Shown piece by piece: positions 33,683-45,556 of a stretch of 64,000 nt of DNA. Position 1 is the first letter of the stretch. Every line of letters begins with the position of its first letter. Both the position numbers and the translations under genes were made by a program. The notes under the pieces were generated by a model. That model was not told the DNA's origin and made no database searches. It saw nothing but the letters and a program-made list of their open reading frames with translations. Source of the stretch: Taudactylus pleione (lineage: Eukaryota > Chordata > Amphibia > Anura > Myobatrachidae); NCBI GenBank assembly GCA_031769625.1, contig JAUIMM010000636.1, positions 2,939,001 through 3,003,000 of the forward strand. Direction: 5' to 3'.

Positions 33683-35650
33683 TGCTGTAAGATGTACAGT
33701 GTATATTTAAATAAAATAATCTATGTAGAATAATATTTGTGTCATAGTTCATTTTTGTTGCAGATGTTTTATCAGTTCTAAACCTTTATACCTTTCTAAT
33801 GGTTCAATAGATCACTTGCATCTTACAGTACAGTATGTCTCCCTGGCTCTTTCATCCATTGAAGATTTCTTTGTCATTAGGACTCACAGTTCCCCAGTGG
33901 GACTGACCTTCTAACCCACTAACAACTCACTGTCATTAAGTTTCTTTGCTCTCTGGTGGATCTGAAATGTTACCAATTAAACAGGTTGATGTTATTAAGT
34001 CCACATACCCTCAATGGGACTCCGTCTTTTAAAAAAACATGTTTGTAACTAATAGGATAGTAAAAATGACATACTGTATATACTAGATTTCTGTTCTAAA
34101 TAAGTATACTGCTAACAATTATCTTTTCTTCAATCAGTCATTGCTCTTTCTTTGTTTAATCACATATCTTTTATCTACAATAGCTATATCAATAAAGGAA
34201 TAATCTACGCTTTCGCTGATTTGCATGAAAATGTGTCAGTATCTCTCCAAATATGGCCTTAATCTCAGCTGAGGGCAAAGCAAGAATGAGCAAGTAATTT
34301 TGAACCTTGGTAAAACCATGTTGTAAACCATGTTGCAGTGCAGGAGGGGCAACTTAAGGGCTTCATTAATCAACAAGTTATAAAACTTGTTGCGTATGAT
34401 AAATGGTGCTCCAGCCAATCAACTCCCAACTCATTTTTGCATGCAACCCGCGACGCGGGGAGCATGCAAGGGGCATGGTGCAGCAAAGGGGGCAGTGTGG
34501 GGAGCGTGAGCCTCATTGTGGCCCCTTCCCCCACTATACAATGCCGAGATTACCAGTTTTGTAAAGCAGGGGGTGTGGCTGCCCAGCCCACCCACTTTGC
34601 TTGTGACAGAGGTCAGCCTCTGAGAGACTTGAATGCTCTTCCAGGTGGTCGAGAACAGCACCTGAGATTTCGGAGCCTCCCTGCCATTCCAGGACAGTAG
34701 ACAGAGTAGGAAAGTATGAAATAAAGCATTTGTGGGCTACATGCAGCAGCAGCCAGTATTTACCACAGTCCATGCATGCAAAAAAATGTATGTATTTGCA
34801 CTCCTTCCATTGCTATATGCTACATGGTTTATCCAGGTAACCAGTAACTCAGTATCAGGCCCATAATGCAAATTTTCTTACATAATTTCCATAAATAAAT
34901 TCCATAATATGTACTCTTTGTTCAATTTAAAGAGACATCTAAAATATTTTATTGTCCTTTACCATAGTCTGATTTAAGGTATTATAATGTAGAGTAATAT
35001 ACTTGTTTCAGGGCTTTACATAATTTATATCTTACTAATGCTGCTTTAAAAGATTGATTTGCCTAGAGTCTAATTGATTTTATCTATATCCTATAAAACC
35101 TTAAGATCATCCCAAATAACCCTACTGTTGACTACTGGAACCTTCTCCTGTCTGGTCTCCCTTGTATTCACCTCTCCACTTCAATCCTTGCGTAAAAATT
35201 GCACAGTCTTTACTGACTGCTGTGTTGGCGCTGTTTCAGATTACATGATCGCCTTTAAGATGGTTGTGTAGTCAGAGCAAGTATAGGGGGGTACACATGG
35301 AAATAAATGAATCTCTCCTGCATGCATGGTGTGCGGCGTAGGGCCCCCGCCTCGACCTAAGGGCCCATTTGCCCTGCACACCCATTATAGATACACCTCC
35401 CATCTCTGCCACTCATTGCAGTGACTGCCTATCCCATAGAGTGCAATTCAAACTCCTCACCTTCACCTAGAAAACTTCAGCTACTCTCCACCTGCACCAC
35501 CTTCAACCTTATCTCACTTCATTCTCACCCTGCTTGCTCTGCCAATTACCACCGCCTCCTCACTGATAACTCCTGTACATGGTACTCACTACCACATTCA
35601 ATATTACTGTCCATCAGTCTCCAATACTTGAAACACAATTTACTTAGGGT
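33683..35650. other. Mostly featureless spacer
   Basis: An inverted ACAAGTTATAAAACTTGT palindrome at about 34,371 and a GC-rich insert to about 34,700 suggest a decayed MITE. A hAT-like end (CACACCCATTATAGATACAC) lies near 35,378. No gene recognised. Confidence 0.4.
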
Positions 35651-36099
35651 GGGATGCATCATGTATACATACTGCCCCTATTCACATGCATACCAGCATT
35701 TGTTAACACCGGGATCCATGAATACTTACCTGCAAGAACAGCTCTTAGAGTTGTCCCGGTGAATAAGTGACTTCTGGGTTTATAACCCAGGAGCTGAGGG
35801 GATCGGAGAGGGATCATTCGGATCCCTCTCTGGGGAGTTTTTGCAATAGAAAGTCCATAGCAATTAGATGGCACTGCCAGAAAGTTATGCTTTCCAGCAA
35901 TACAGGCTCACAGGCACATCACAGCCCCATAGAATTCTATGAGTGAGAGATATCTGCTGCGGACCTTTTTAATACAAATGGGCATCCATATGTATTCTGC
36001 CTTAGATGCCTGCGGACTTCCAAGGTCGGGTGGGTGTGGTGAGGATCGATGTTCCCATCATGGGTGCCGCCATGACAGTTCCTCTCATGTGACAAGTCA

Positions 36100-36940
36100 C
36101 CTTGACCCAATGGTAGCATGGTGTGGGTCAGCTGACGCTGTCCACCAATGACCTGCTATCTTAGGGTATAAAGGAAGTCTCCAGACAGAAGGAAGTTGCC
36201 TGAGCAATGTTGTCATTTTCCAGTGTCTGCTGATGCTACTTCGTTCCAGGTCTGTCCTTGTGTTATTCCTGTGATTACCAGTTCCGACTCTTGTGCTCCA
36301 GTGTGTTCAGAATATCTCTCCTGTGTTGCCGCAATTACCAAAGCATTGTGCTACAGTGTGTTCAGAATATCTCTCGTGTGTTGCAGCAATTACCAAAGCA
36401 TTGTGTTCCAGTGTGTTCAGAATATCTCTCCTGTGCTTGGAGCAATTGCCATTCCCTAGTGCTAAAGAGCGTCCTCTGACATATCATCTGTGTGACGAAC
36501 ACTCGCACCCTCATAGTGCGACTGTGCATCCGGAACTTCTCTTTAGTGTACATTGCACGTACCAATCCTCAGTGCCACTGTACCTATAAGATCCTCTGGT
36601 GTATACATTAGAGGCTATATAGGGATATAGCATAAGCTTTGTAAATAATATCCTCTAAGGCCACAGTAGCAAGGTTCTCTATTCACGGGAGTACCAGTTA
36701 CCTGATCAAAGGCCTGCTACCTGCCATCTGGGTGCAGCTAAACCCATATCCCGCTTGGAGGGGTCACTGGTGAACACCTCCCGGCTGGTTAGACTCCGCA
36801 CCTTTGGTCAGGTCTCTCCAACAACTGGTACACGTGGACGAGGAGACCTTGTGTACAGGCCCAACATCTCAGATTTCCTCCTTAGTCCAGATCCTAGCTT
36901 GCACCTCTCAGTGGGGTATTCCATACAGCCGGTCGTGACA
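36100..36940 (+). other. LTR-like segment, possible solo LTR
   Basis: A TATA-like GGGTATAAAGGAAG (about 36,165) is followed by CAGACAGAAGG and repeated TTCCAGTGT words, and the segment ends CCGGTCGTGACA at 36,940. This promoter-plus-repeat layout resembles LTRs of anuran Ty3/gypsy elements, and LTRs end in CA. A matching 5' TG end, target duplication or primer-binding site was not found, so it is tentative. Confidence 0.35.
36297..36460. repeat. Tandem triplicate of a 54-55-bp unit
   Basis: CAGTGTGTTCAGAATATCTC occurs at about 36,300, 36,355 and 36,409, each followed by a C/GTGTG run and GCAATTACCA or GCAATTGCCA. The third copy is the most diverged. The frames over it read the repeat as SVFRISLVCC and similar, which is not a protein signature. 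Confidence 0.8.
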
Positions 36941-37484
36941 TATTGTATGCACCATACTTACCGACATTGCCGGGCACCTTTCCGGGAGCAGGAATAGAAA
37001 TAGGTAAACCAGCGCTGTAAGGGATAAAATCCCACTGTTTCTCACAGGGCAATCCTGGATATGTCTTCATATGATCCTTGTATAATAAATGGAACAACCA
37101 AACTTACATGATTATTCTTACTCGTGTTCACATCTAGGTATCTTTACAGTCAGAGTAGTGATGGCAACCCGGGTATGTATAAGGAGAACACTTACACCAG
37201 TGTTCTCCCCCTCATTCACATAAAGATATCTTTGTATCGGAGGCCTCGACGAGGTAAATATTGGAACTCACCCCAAACGGAGAATAATCCTTTTAGTTAA
37301 CACGTACACAGAATAACAAATAAATAAAAACTGGAACAGTAGCAGATCCAAGACAGGGTGTGTGCGTCCCCCCATTTCCCTATGCTGCAGTCACTGGGAG
37401 CGGGGATGTATATTCACAGACACCAGTTGTTACACTGTGTGGATCTGTCCAAGATCAACAACCTGGAAATAGATGGCTTCATGG

Positions 37485-37524
37485 CTTCAACGCGTTTCGA
37501 GAGTCCACCCCTCTTTATCAAGAG
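37485..37524 (-). ncRNA. Hammerhead-ribozyme-like motif, copy 5 (Penelope C)
   Basis: Minus strand: CUC (37,524-37,522), core UUGAUAA (37,521-37,515), hairpin AGAG-GGGUGGA-CUCU (37,514... to 37,500), C, GAA (37,498-37,496), ACGCGU (37,495-37,490), U, GAAG. Only two bases of stem I pair (UC with GA). A canonical CUGAUGA lies 15-20 bases upstream on the same strand, which could be an alternative core. Confidence 0.45.
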
Positions 37525-38149
37525 GTGCCATCATCAGTACAGTCTTTAGCTTAAAATTCCTCCGATCACATGTTCATTTTCCACCATTCACGGCTGGCCA
37601 ACATTGTATGCACATGAGGTATTAACTAATTAACATCAAGTCCTGATATAATAAATTAATATTTAATAGACACAACACAATCTTAGTGGAATATGGGACA
37701 TCCCCCATTTTTAGAAATAGCAGTTATATAATATATCTCTGCTAAGACATAATTTGCTCAATATATAAAACATTGTGGACATATAATCCCCTATATATAA
37801 TAATTGATCTACAACATATAAAAATATTTTTAGAACACAGAAAATGATACATAAATATACAGCGCTGATATGCTAAAACTCGACATCATAATAAAAAAAT
37901 TATAAATAATTAAAAACTCAAAAATGGCCAGGGGGAATGAAGTGGAGAGAAAAGAGAAGTATTAAACATACTGTATACATGGATAAAGTTACAAACATCC
38001 ACCTGTAAAAACTCATAAAAACCATTTAGTTTCGAACTCCATATTTAATCCCCTTGGGGCCAAGGTTTGTAGTTCATAGATAGTTCTCATCTCTAGTTTT
38101 GCTAATTGCGACTGCCTGTTTTTAGTGCGCGAATTGCTCTTACTAATTT

Positions 38150-38372
38150 TAATACCGCAAAAATTTAATGTTGCAATCATGTTTATCCTTAAAATGCAAT
38201 GAAACACTGTGTAGATTGTAGCCTTTTTTTATATTGCAGACATGCTCTGACAAACGTTCTTTCAACATCCTACTAGTCCTGCCAATGTACTGTTCTCCAC
38301 ATACACATTCCAGTAAATAAACCACATTTTTGGTGCCACAAGTAATAAAATCCCTAATGGGGTAAATTGGTC
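38150..38372 (-). pseudogene. GIY-YIG endonuclease fragment of Penelope C
   Basis: Reading the minus strand from about 38,372: IRDFITCGTKNVVYLLECV, then QYIGRTSRMLKERLSEH. This is the GIY-YIG core with the conserved Arg and His. The frame continues past a histidine-rich turn (HSVSLHFKDKHD) and then decays. No RT sequence is found upstream before the MITE and terminal repeat, so the element is heavily truncated. Confidence 0.8.
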
Positions 38373-38410
38373 CATATCCAGGATTGCCCTGTGAGAAACG
38401 GTGGGATTTT

Positions 38411-39007
38411 GTCCCTCATTCAGAGCCGCTCGCTATTTGCGGTCGTTCGTTTTCTAAAAAGGGGTGGCTATTCAAATGAACCGTTCGCACTTTGCGGTCT
38501 GTTCACGCCTCTAAGTCTGAACGAGCGAGCAAAACATGCGAACGTAAATTTGTAAAATACGCCACCTGGCCGCTCGCACCATACGTCATGTCCGCTATTT
38601 ATTAGATTAATCGAGTACATCGACCAGCGTATGAACTGCTCGCTATTCTTGTGGTTGGTTTTTTCAACCACTATTTTGCGAGCAGTTGAGTTAAAAAAAA
38701 CCAAGTGACGTGGTCAATGACGCTGCTGGATTAATTATGCACTCCCTTAAAACGCCCGTTTTGACCTTTAAGCACGCCTGCGATCGGATTTCCACTCCCC
38801 GTTTTCAAGCACCTTCCCCTGTTACCACCCACATACGCCTCATTCTGTCACTCAAATTAGCAGGCATTCGCTATTTTGTGAGCACATGAATTTCGACCGC
38901 ACTGACTGGTTCGCGCATACGTATAACGATCCGTACGCATGCGCAGTTGGGCAAACATCGCTCGGAGCGAACGAGCTGCCGCTTACGAGTGGCTCTGAAT
39001 CAGGCCC
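38411..39007. mobile_element. MITE inside Penelope C, TSD TTT
   Basis: It starts GTCCCTCATTCAGAGCC and ends GGCTCTGAATCAGGCCC, with TTT on both sides (38,408-38,410 and 39,008-39,010). The uninterrupted version of its target is visible in the inverted copy at 37,021-37,034 (GGGATAAAATCCCAC), which confirms the site. The interior contains TTACCACCCACATACGCC and GCGCATACG segments shared with 8,433-8,915. Confidence 0.87.
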
Positions 39008-39615
39008 TTTATCCCTTACAGCGCTGGTTTACCTATTTCTATTTCTGTATCCATTTCTGTGGTTATTTTGTGTGTGCCCACACACAAGTGTAGCGCAGGT
39101 GTTTTATTCTATTTCTACACCTTTCCCGGGAGCAGCCAGAGGGGACCTCAGGGTGGCAGGGCCAGACTATAATCATCATTAGGCCCCCTTCCTTTACAGA
39201 AAACCCCCGCGATTCGCGGGTCTGTGAGGAGGGGGCAGGGCTAAGTGAGGTTATTTGCCCAATTTAGCCCCGTCCCTTCCCTACGGACCTGAAAATTGAA
39301 GGAAGTGGGTGGAATGTGGGAGATATGCCTACTCTTCCAAGGGTGCGGGGTATTACCCGAATAATAGGGAGCCTCCTGCGACTCCTGGGAGAGTAGGCAA
39401 GTATGGTGTGCACCCTCATTCAACCTCAGACCAATAAGAGTTATGCATAATCAGGAACTAAAATGAACATTATTGTGCAGATTATATGGAAGTTAATTGT
39501 ACACACAGGATTCCTGAATTACATCGGCTAGTCATGTCCTAGTCTAGTGGTCTGTTTTATTCTGTAGTGATTGTATGTAAGTGGGGTATTGGTACAAATC
39601 AAGGTGTACATTGGC

Positions 39616-40274
39616 CAGGGCCGGCGCTACCATTAGGCAGCTTTAGGCAGCTGCCTAGGGGCACCGACCTCTGGAGGGCACTACACACTGCCAATAAATG
39701 TAATTACATAATATTGTGTGCTGTGTCTGTGGTGATGGCCTAGCGGCGTACGTGGCACTGGTCTAGCCAGCTGCAGCCACCACTGCCAGTCACTGTGACC
39801 TCTTTGCACTGGCAGTGCTGCACACTGATCTCCTCTCTACCTACAGCGTCTGCCCGGCTGCCTGTCATTAGCGCTGACGGTGTGCTTGCTTTCAACCTCT
39901 GTGGCGCTCGCCCCCTGGCATCCTCTATCATTCCCTTAGCTCCTTTTCTTCTTCTTAGAGACAAGGAGCAGAGATGCTGCCCGGGCTGAGAAGATACTCA
40001 GTCTTCATAGATAGTAAATTAGTAAGTGTACTAGTAAGTGTTTCTGTACTATATATATTAACGATGTCTGTTGTGTGTGGCACTGGTTAAATATATACCA
40101 GTAAAGTAACAGAGGAGGATGCTGCAGAGAAGAATATTACAAATATATTGTAACTTTTAATACAAATTGTAACTGGCACTAGCAGTTTTACAGGGTGTGT
40201 TTGTGTGTGGATGGGGAGGGGGGGGGGCAGTATGCAGGTTTGCCTAGAGAGCCAAGTAACCATACACGGCCCTG
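39616..40274. mobile_element. Non-autonomous hAT-like element (CAGGGCCGGCGCTACC end)
   Basis: Ends CAGGGCCGGCGCTACC and CACGGCCCTG are inverted. Flanks ACATTGGC and ACGCTGGT agree at 5 of 8, an eroded 8-bp duplication. Just inside, TTAGGCAGCTTTAGGCAGCTGCCTAGGGGCACC is typical of vertebrate hAT MITEs of the GGGCCGGC type (shown here only as an annotation of end type). Confidence 0.6.
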
Positions 40275-41598
40275 ACGCTGGTAATAGTTTGTACAGGTTT
40301 ATTTACACATAACTGTCTACAATTTGATCCTTTACTCACAGTGATAGCTACAGTTTGGGCCTAGAGGTGTTATACAAGAATAATATACAATTGCATATTT
40401 AATAGATTAAAAAAAAATACTAAATGCCAATATGTGACTGGGATAACTTCATCCCCATCTATGACTTTTTCAAGAGCATGAGTGTCATATTGTCTGTACA
40501 ATAGTGTTCGTAATAGTTTCTGATTATCCATAGTGCTTGGCTTGACAGTATAGACTAACACTAGATTCAGAGAAGAAAGAGACAGTTTTGAGACAAGCTC
40601 TTTCCTGCTTACAGGTGATCAGTAGAGAAAAACAGTGACTGATCCAGTGGACATTATGTATATACCTACACCAATTATAAAGTATAGGAAGTTTGGGACC
40701 TATACCCACCAACATACTGGTAGACTCAGGTCAGGACATTTCACTATATATCCACAGCTGATCATATTAATGGTCAAAATATCAACCTAGAACACTTTTA
40801 CACTACATATTTATTGTTATACAAGCTTGGGCACCTTAATGTTCTAGTTGTTACTGTAGGGTTGGTATGCCAAAATACCTTACAGCACTGTTAATTTCTT
40901 AGTGTACATCTACACTTATGATCAAAGATGCTGAACTGTAGGACGTGAGTGAGGGTGCGGTCATACAAATTCAGTCTATATACTACAAATGCATCTTGAG
41001 AAGTCTTCAGCTCTGCACATGGACGAATATACACATTTTTCTTTGAGCACCATACTCCTGATTTATCTCCTACTATGCCTCTGCATATGTGTAATTAAAT
41101 GTGAAATCTTTCACCACAAGTAATCTAATTCTCAGTCTGTAGATAAGTATCTTTCACACAGCACAATTATCTCCTGAAATAATCTGTGCTGCTGTGAATA
41201 TTCTGATGATAATGTGTTTGGCTTAAGTAGTGCAAGGTGCATAATAAATTAATACTGTAAGTATGTTGTATGAATAGCAGTCCAAGAGGACCTTGGTTCT
41301 CTGCAACCAATATCAGCTGAGGAATATTGGCATACTTATTTTATCTTATCTGACGTGTAGAATTATTGAATCACATAGGAGATAAATTTATAACGGAGAG
41401 TGGAGATATTGTTTATATGCGCAGTAGCCTTCAGGTCTTTAAATCTATTGAACAACACTGCACTTAATGTATGGTCTTGTCAAGCCATTTCATTTATAGC
41501 AGATAATATCTATAATAAGCATATTGGTCCTGTAATTGTCTTGTAATGACTGAGTATTAAGTGTCCTAACCTCAAACTTTCTGTCCTTAATTGTCAGT
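40275..41598. other. AT-rich spacer, nothing recognised
   Basis: No coding, RNA or repeat features recognised. Confidence 0.5.
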
Positions 41599-41606
41599 GG
41601 AATGCA

Positions 41607-42866
41607 CAGAGCCGGCCCTAGCTAATTTGGTGCCCTAGGCAAAATTTTGTCTGGTGCCCCCTAGCAGATATCAAGCCTCCGTCCCCCCCCCACCCACAGT
41701 AATGATAAAAACCCTCGTAGCCGGGGGGAGAGGGCGGTGATGCGATTCGCGCTGAATCGCGTCACTTGGGCCCCGTCCCCTGCTTCAGAATGCTGAAATT
41801 AACATTTAAAATGTGTGATGTCTCTATTTGTTTAATGTCACAGTACATACACATGCTCCATAATACACATGCCGTGACACAGTACATACATATGTATCTT
41901 TAACTGAGAACAGGGACATTCTTGGTGCTGGAGAAGCCTCTGAGAATGGGGACCAGATCAGACCTTGCAGCAGACCAACATTACCAGGAAAAGTCATATC
42001 TGCAGAACCTCATGGCTCATTGTCCTGCAGCTGGCACTAAAGGCTCTGCACCTACCATACAGCACACACAGTGCACATTATTATTATAGCACATGACAGA
42101 GAGCCCTCCTCTGCACCCTGGCATAGGACTACAGTAATGTCAGCCATAGAAGTACAACAAACTGGGAATTCAGGCAGCTTTTGGAACATTGTGCATGTGT
42201 AGGTGAGTGTCCCTTCCTTGAAGCATTCTCTTATCCCCCCCCCCCCCCCCCCCCGCCCATATATAAAGCTGTCAAGAAGATCTTACAGTTCTGCTACAAT
42301 ACATTTAACCCCCTATGCACCCCCTTAGAGTGCAGATCTATTAACCCACCTTTCCAGACCGACACACATAACAGACCACTGACATCCTGCAAACAGCCTC
42401 CTATTCTCATACAGGACAATATAAGTTGTTGCTGGTTCCTGTATAATGTAAGTTGTTGCTGGTTGCAACAACTGGCACAGTGACTGAAATGCAGGCCCAT
42501 TTCCCCAGGTAGTGAGGGGGTAAATGGGGGCAGTGGATACACTGCATCACAAAACCAGAAGAAGCAGCAGCAATTTCCCCAGCAGTACTGCACTCCACTC
42601 ACTGTTTAGCCGGGAAGCTGTAGCCAGACACTGCTGGGGGGCCCTCGAAGGGGTTGCTAAAGAACAATGCACTTCCTTGTAAGATGCATGAATCCTGAAG
42701 AGTACAGAGAGGAGGAATTACCCTCAACACCCCCCTCCACTGGCCTGATGAGAGAGCTGAGCTCCTATCAATCTCTGCAGCAGCCAGCAGAGCCGTGGAA
42801 TACCCCCAGGAATTCCAGATGCCCTAGGCATTTGCTTAGAATGCCTATGCCTAGGGGCCGGCTCTG
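41607..42866. mobile_element. Non-autonomous hAT element, perfect 8-bp TSD GGAATGCA
   Basis: Left end CAGAGCCGGCCCTAG, right end CTAGGGGCCGGCTCTG. GGAATGCA is at 41,599-41,606 and 42,867-42,874. Inside are a fragment of the GATTCGCGCTGAATCGCGTC repeat (about 41,745) and a run of about 20 C residues near 42,235. It has no transposase. Frames of about 100 aa inside show no domain. Confidence 0.88.
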
Positions 42867-44179
42867 GGAATGCACTATAAATGTACAATAGCTTTAAATT
42901 TTCTATATATTCAAGCAATGAGGACACTTACAGTAGGGCCTGATCAGAATTGCAAAAAATTCCGTCTGTTAATGTAACTCATGATTGGTTTGTTAGCAAT
43001 CTACACATGCTTTCCACCTGCAACTTAGAGCAATTATGGGCGATCAGAGTGATATGGATCTCAGGGCAGGATTCATCAAGGAATGCACGGATGCAGATGC
43101 ACACAATTGGCCGATGTTCGCAATCTGCGCATGCATCTGAGTCACAGTATGCAAACCGCTCACTGGATCCACAAAAGCAAGTGCATACGCAGACCCAGAG
43201 AGAAGTGATTGACAGGAAGTGCTGTTTGTGGGTGGATATGGGGAGTGATCAGCCAAAAGCAGGCGTGCCAGTGCGTTCACACTCCATTTAAGTGGCATGC
43301 ATAAATTAGCCACTGAGATGACGGACGCAGCCTGGCATCCCTCTGCGTGCAGGAAGTCTCTCAACTCCTGCGGCAGGGTCACGTCTACCTTTAGTCTGCA
43401 TGCTGCTCTTATGTTACTCGGTGTTCCCGATGTTTAACCAGCCTTGCACATAAATACGGATGTTAGCAGACAGTAAAGGGGGCAGCATTATGTAGTGCTG
43501 GGCGTCTGCATCTTTGTGCATTAATTTCCTCCCCTATAATTAAAAACAGGCAGGTGCTGGTTCCTAAATTACTGTGGAAGCATACTCATTTTGTTCCCCG
43601 TAATTGTACTTCCTAATTTGGCCGATGGTGAGTTTAGTCGAGTTTGCAAACTCACATGAGTTTTAACAGTGAGAAGAGAAAACTCACTTCCAAACTCACA
43701 CCTGTTTGGTCTTAGTAAATTTGCGAGTTTGAAAAAAAAAGGCTAAACTCGCATGAGTTTGCAAACACAACCAAACTCAATTCTTAGTAAATTTACCCCT
43801 AAGCTTCAGTGACCATTGATTCTCCTACCTGCATCACTGTGTTTTCTTGCTGCTGCTGTCTGAGTTCCGATCTCTAAACACTGCAATGCACTTCCTGGTC
43901 ACATGACACATCCAAGGTGTTCATCAGTACTCAAGCTTACGCCCCCCAATACTCAGAGGCATGCCTCTATTAGCTCTCTTTATGTGCAGCTTACTGCTCG
44001 TGATGTGGCCCCACCCCCAGCTCTGAAAGCAGTGTCTGACTTTACAGAAGCGAGGCTGAGCTAGTTCTGCTTCCCAGCAGCCCCAGGGAGCTCCACAAAG
44101 CTGGTGAGTGTTAGCTATAAAAATGTTTACAATAAACAAAGAAGATGATTGTAAGTTATAAATATATTCTTTGTACTAT

Positions 44180-44399
44180 TCTAATTATTTTTATTTCAAA
44201 TCTCAGGAGTATATGACAGGGAAGGCTCTGCCTACCCTGACTGCACGTCCCTGTTATGTAGACATAGATCCTCAAGTGCGGTGATATGATCTCAATGTGG
44301 GTGCAGTCTATAGCTCCCAGCACATTAGGGAATGCTGAGAGCCTATAGAAAGCTACCTTCAGTTCCTGGCACTTGGATTCACGACTTGGGAATGAGATA
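44180..44399 (-). pseudogene. Harbinger (HARBI1-like) nuclease fragment
   Basis: Minus-strand reading from 44,399 gives ISFPSRESKCQELKVAFY and then AFPNVLGAIDCTHIEI. GAID[CG]THI is the signature around the first catalytic Asp of the PIF/Harbinger DDE nuclease. The remaining catalytic residues are lost in frameshifted sequence below 44,230. The first residues of the open frame upstream of 44,399 belong to the inserted Tc1 end and not to this gene. Confidence 0.8.
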
Positions 44400-45556
44400 T
44401 ACACTATCTGGACAAAAGTATTTGGCCACACCTGTTAATTATTGAATTGAGGTGTTTATATGAGACCCGTTGCCACAGGTGTATAAAATCAAGCACCTAG
44501 CCATGCAGTCTCCATTTGCAAACATTTGTGATACAAAATGGAGTAGAGTGACTTCAAGTGTGGTACTATGATAGGATGCCACCTTTGCAATAAGACGGTG
44601 CCTAAAATTTCATCCCTGATGGATACTCCACAGTCAACTGTAAGTGATATTATTAGAAAATGGAAGCGTTTACGAACAACAGCAAAACCACAGAGATGGG
44701 TCAATGACTGCAAAGGCGCATGGTGCGTAAAAGTCGCCAATGCTCTGCTGATTCCATAGCTTCCACTGGCAGTAATTTAAGCACAAAAACTGGGAGCATG
44801 GCCAATCAACCATGGCCAATCAACTGCATGCAAGCCTCACATCACCAAGTCCAGTGCCAAGCGTCAGACGAAGTGGTGTAAAGCACACCAACATTGGACT
44901 GTGGAGCAGTGGAAATGTGTTGTGTGGAGTGACAAATCACGCTTCTCTGTTTGACAGTCAGATGGGCAGGTCTGGGTTTGACGGATGCCGGGAGAACGTT
45001 ACCTGTCTGACTGCATTGTGCCAACTGTGAAGTTTGGTGGAAGAGGGATAATGGTATGGGGCTGATTTTTAGGGTTTGGGCTAGTCCCCTTATCTCCAGG
45101 GAAGGGCAATCTTAATTCTTCAGCATACCAAGACATTTTGGACAATGCTATGCTTCCAACTTTGTGGCAACAGTTTGGGGAAGGCCCTTTTCTATTCCAA
45201 CATGACTGTGCCCCAGTGCACAAAGCAAGGACTATAAAGACATGGTTTGATGAGTTTGGTGTGGAAGAATTTGACTGGCCAACACAGAGCACTGACCTCA
45301 ACCCCATTGAGCACCTCTGGGATGAACTGGAATGGATATTGCAAGCCAGGCCTTCTCGTCCAATATCAGTGCCTGACCTCATCAATGCTCTACAGAGTGA
45401 ATGGGCACAAATTCCCACAGAAACACTTCAAAATCTTGTGGAAACCTTCCAAGAAGAGTGGAAGTTGTTATAGCTGCAACAGGGGGAACAAGAACATATT
45501 TGAATACAATGTCACTACAGTCCCTGTTGGTATAATGGAATATAATTGTCCATATA
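44400..45556 (+). mobile_element. Tc1-like transposon relic (Tc1-A), inserted in the Harbinger
   Basis: The left end TACACTATCTGGACAAAAGT follows a TA (44,398-44,399). The right end is degraded but recognisable (AATTGTCCATATA to 45,556). It is about 1.16 kb with a plus-strand transposase remnant. The insertion splits the Harbinger transposase between its N-terminal and nuclease parts. Confidence 0.85.
44540..45473 (+). pseudogene. Tc1-like transposase (Tc1-A), broken
   Basis: The N-terminal DNA-binding part is at 44,568-44,759 (KTVPKISSLMDTPQSTVSDI, a helix-turn-helix). A middle part with WSDKSRF lies near 44,925-44,950 and is interrupted by stops. 45,138-45,473 is open with FLFQHDCAPVHKAR (second catalytic Asp) and STDLNPIEHLWDE (third catalytic residue). 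The spacing matches a DD34E transposase. Several stops and frameshifts make it inactive. Confidence 0.87.

Larger units (their letters stand above)
36992..39117 (-). mobile_element. Penelope-like element C, flanked by a 17/18-bp TSD
   Basis: CACCTTTCCGGGAGCAG (36,975-36,991) is repeated with one extra C at 39,118-39,135, giving a precise insertion. Inverted terminal segments: 36,992-37,064 (TAGGTAAACCAGCGCTG, CACAGGGCAATCCTGGATAT) and 38,373-38,410 plus 39,008-39,058. Only the GIY-YIG part of the protein survives (38,150-38,372). A hammerhead-like motif is at 37,485-37,524, downstream of the endonuclease as in element A. A MITE at 38,411-39,007 interrupts the right terminal repeat. Confidence 0.85.
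36945..39413. repeat. Hairpin repeat that was the target of Penelope C
   Basis: Left part 36,945-36,991 begins GCACCATACTTACCGACATT. Right part 39,118-39,413 ends GGGAGAGTAGGCAAGTATGGTG. The ends are inverted copies and match the family at 48,879 (CATACTTGCCTACTCTCCCG). Removing the Penelope insertion gives an element of roughly 340 bp. Confidence 0.65.

Noticed and set aside
34338..34773. Frames of 76-120 aa near 34.5 kb as coding
   Set aside because: They overlap on both strands in a GC-rich insert with no recognisable family.
44156..44431. 91-aa minus-strand frame as a single intact protein
   Set aside because: Its first dozen residues come from the Tc1 terminal repeat and its end is frameshifted; only the middle is Harbinger-like.
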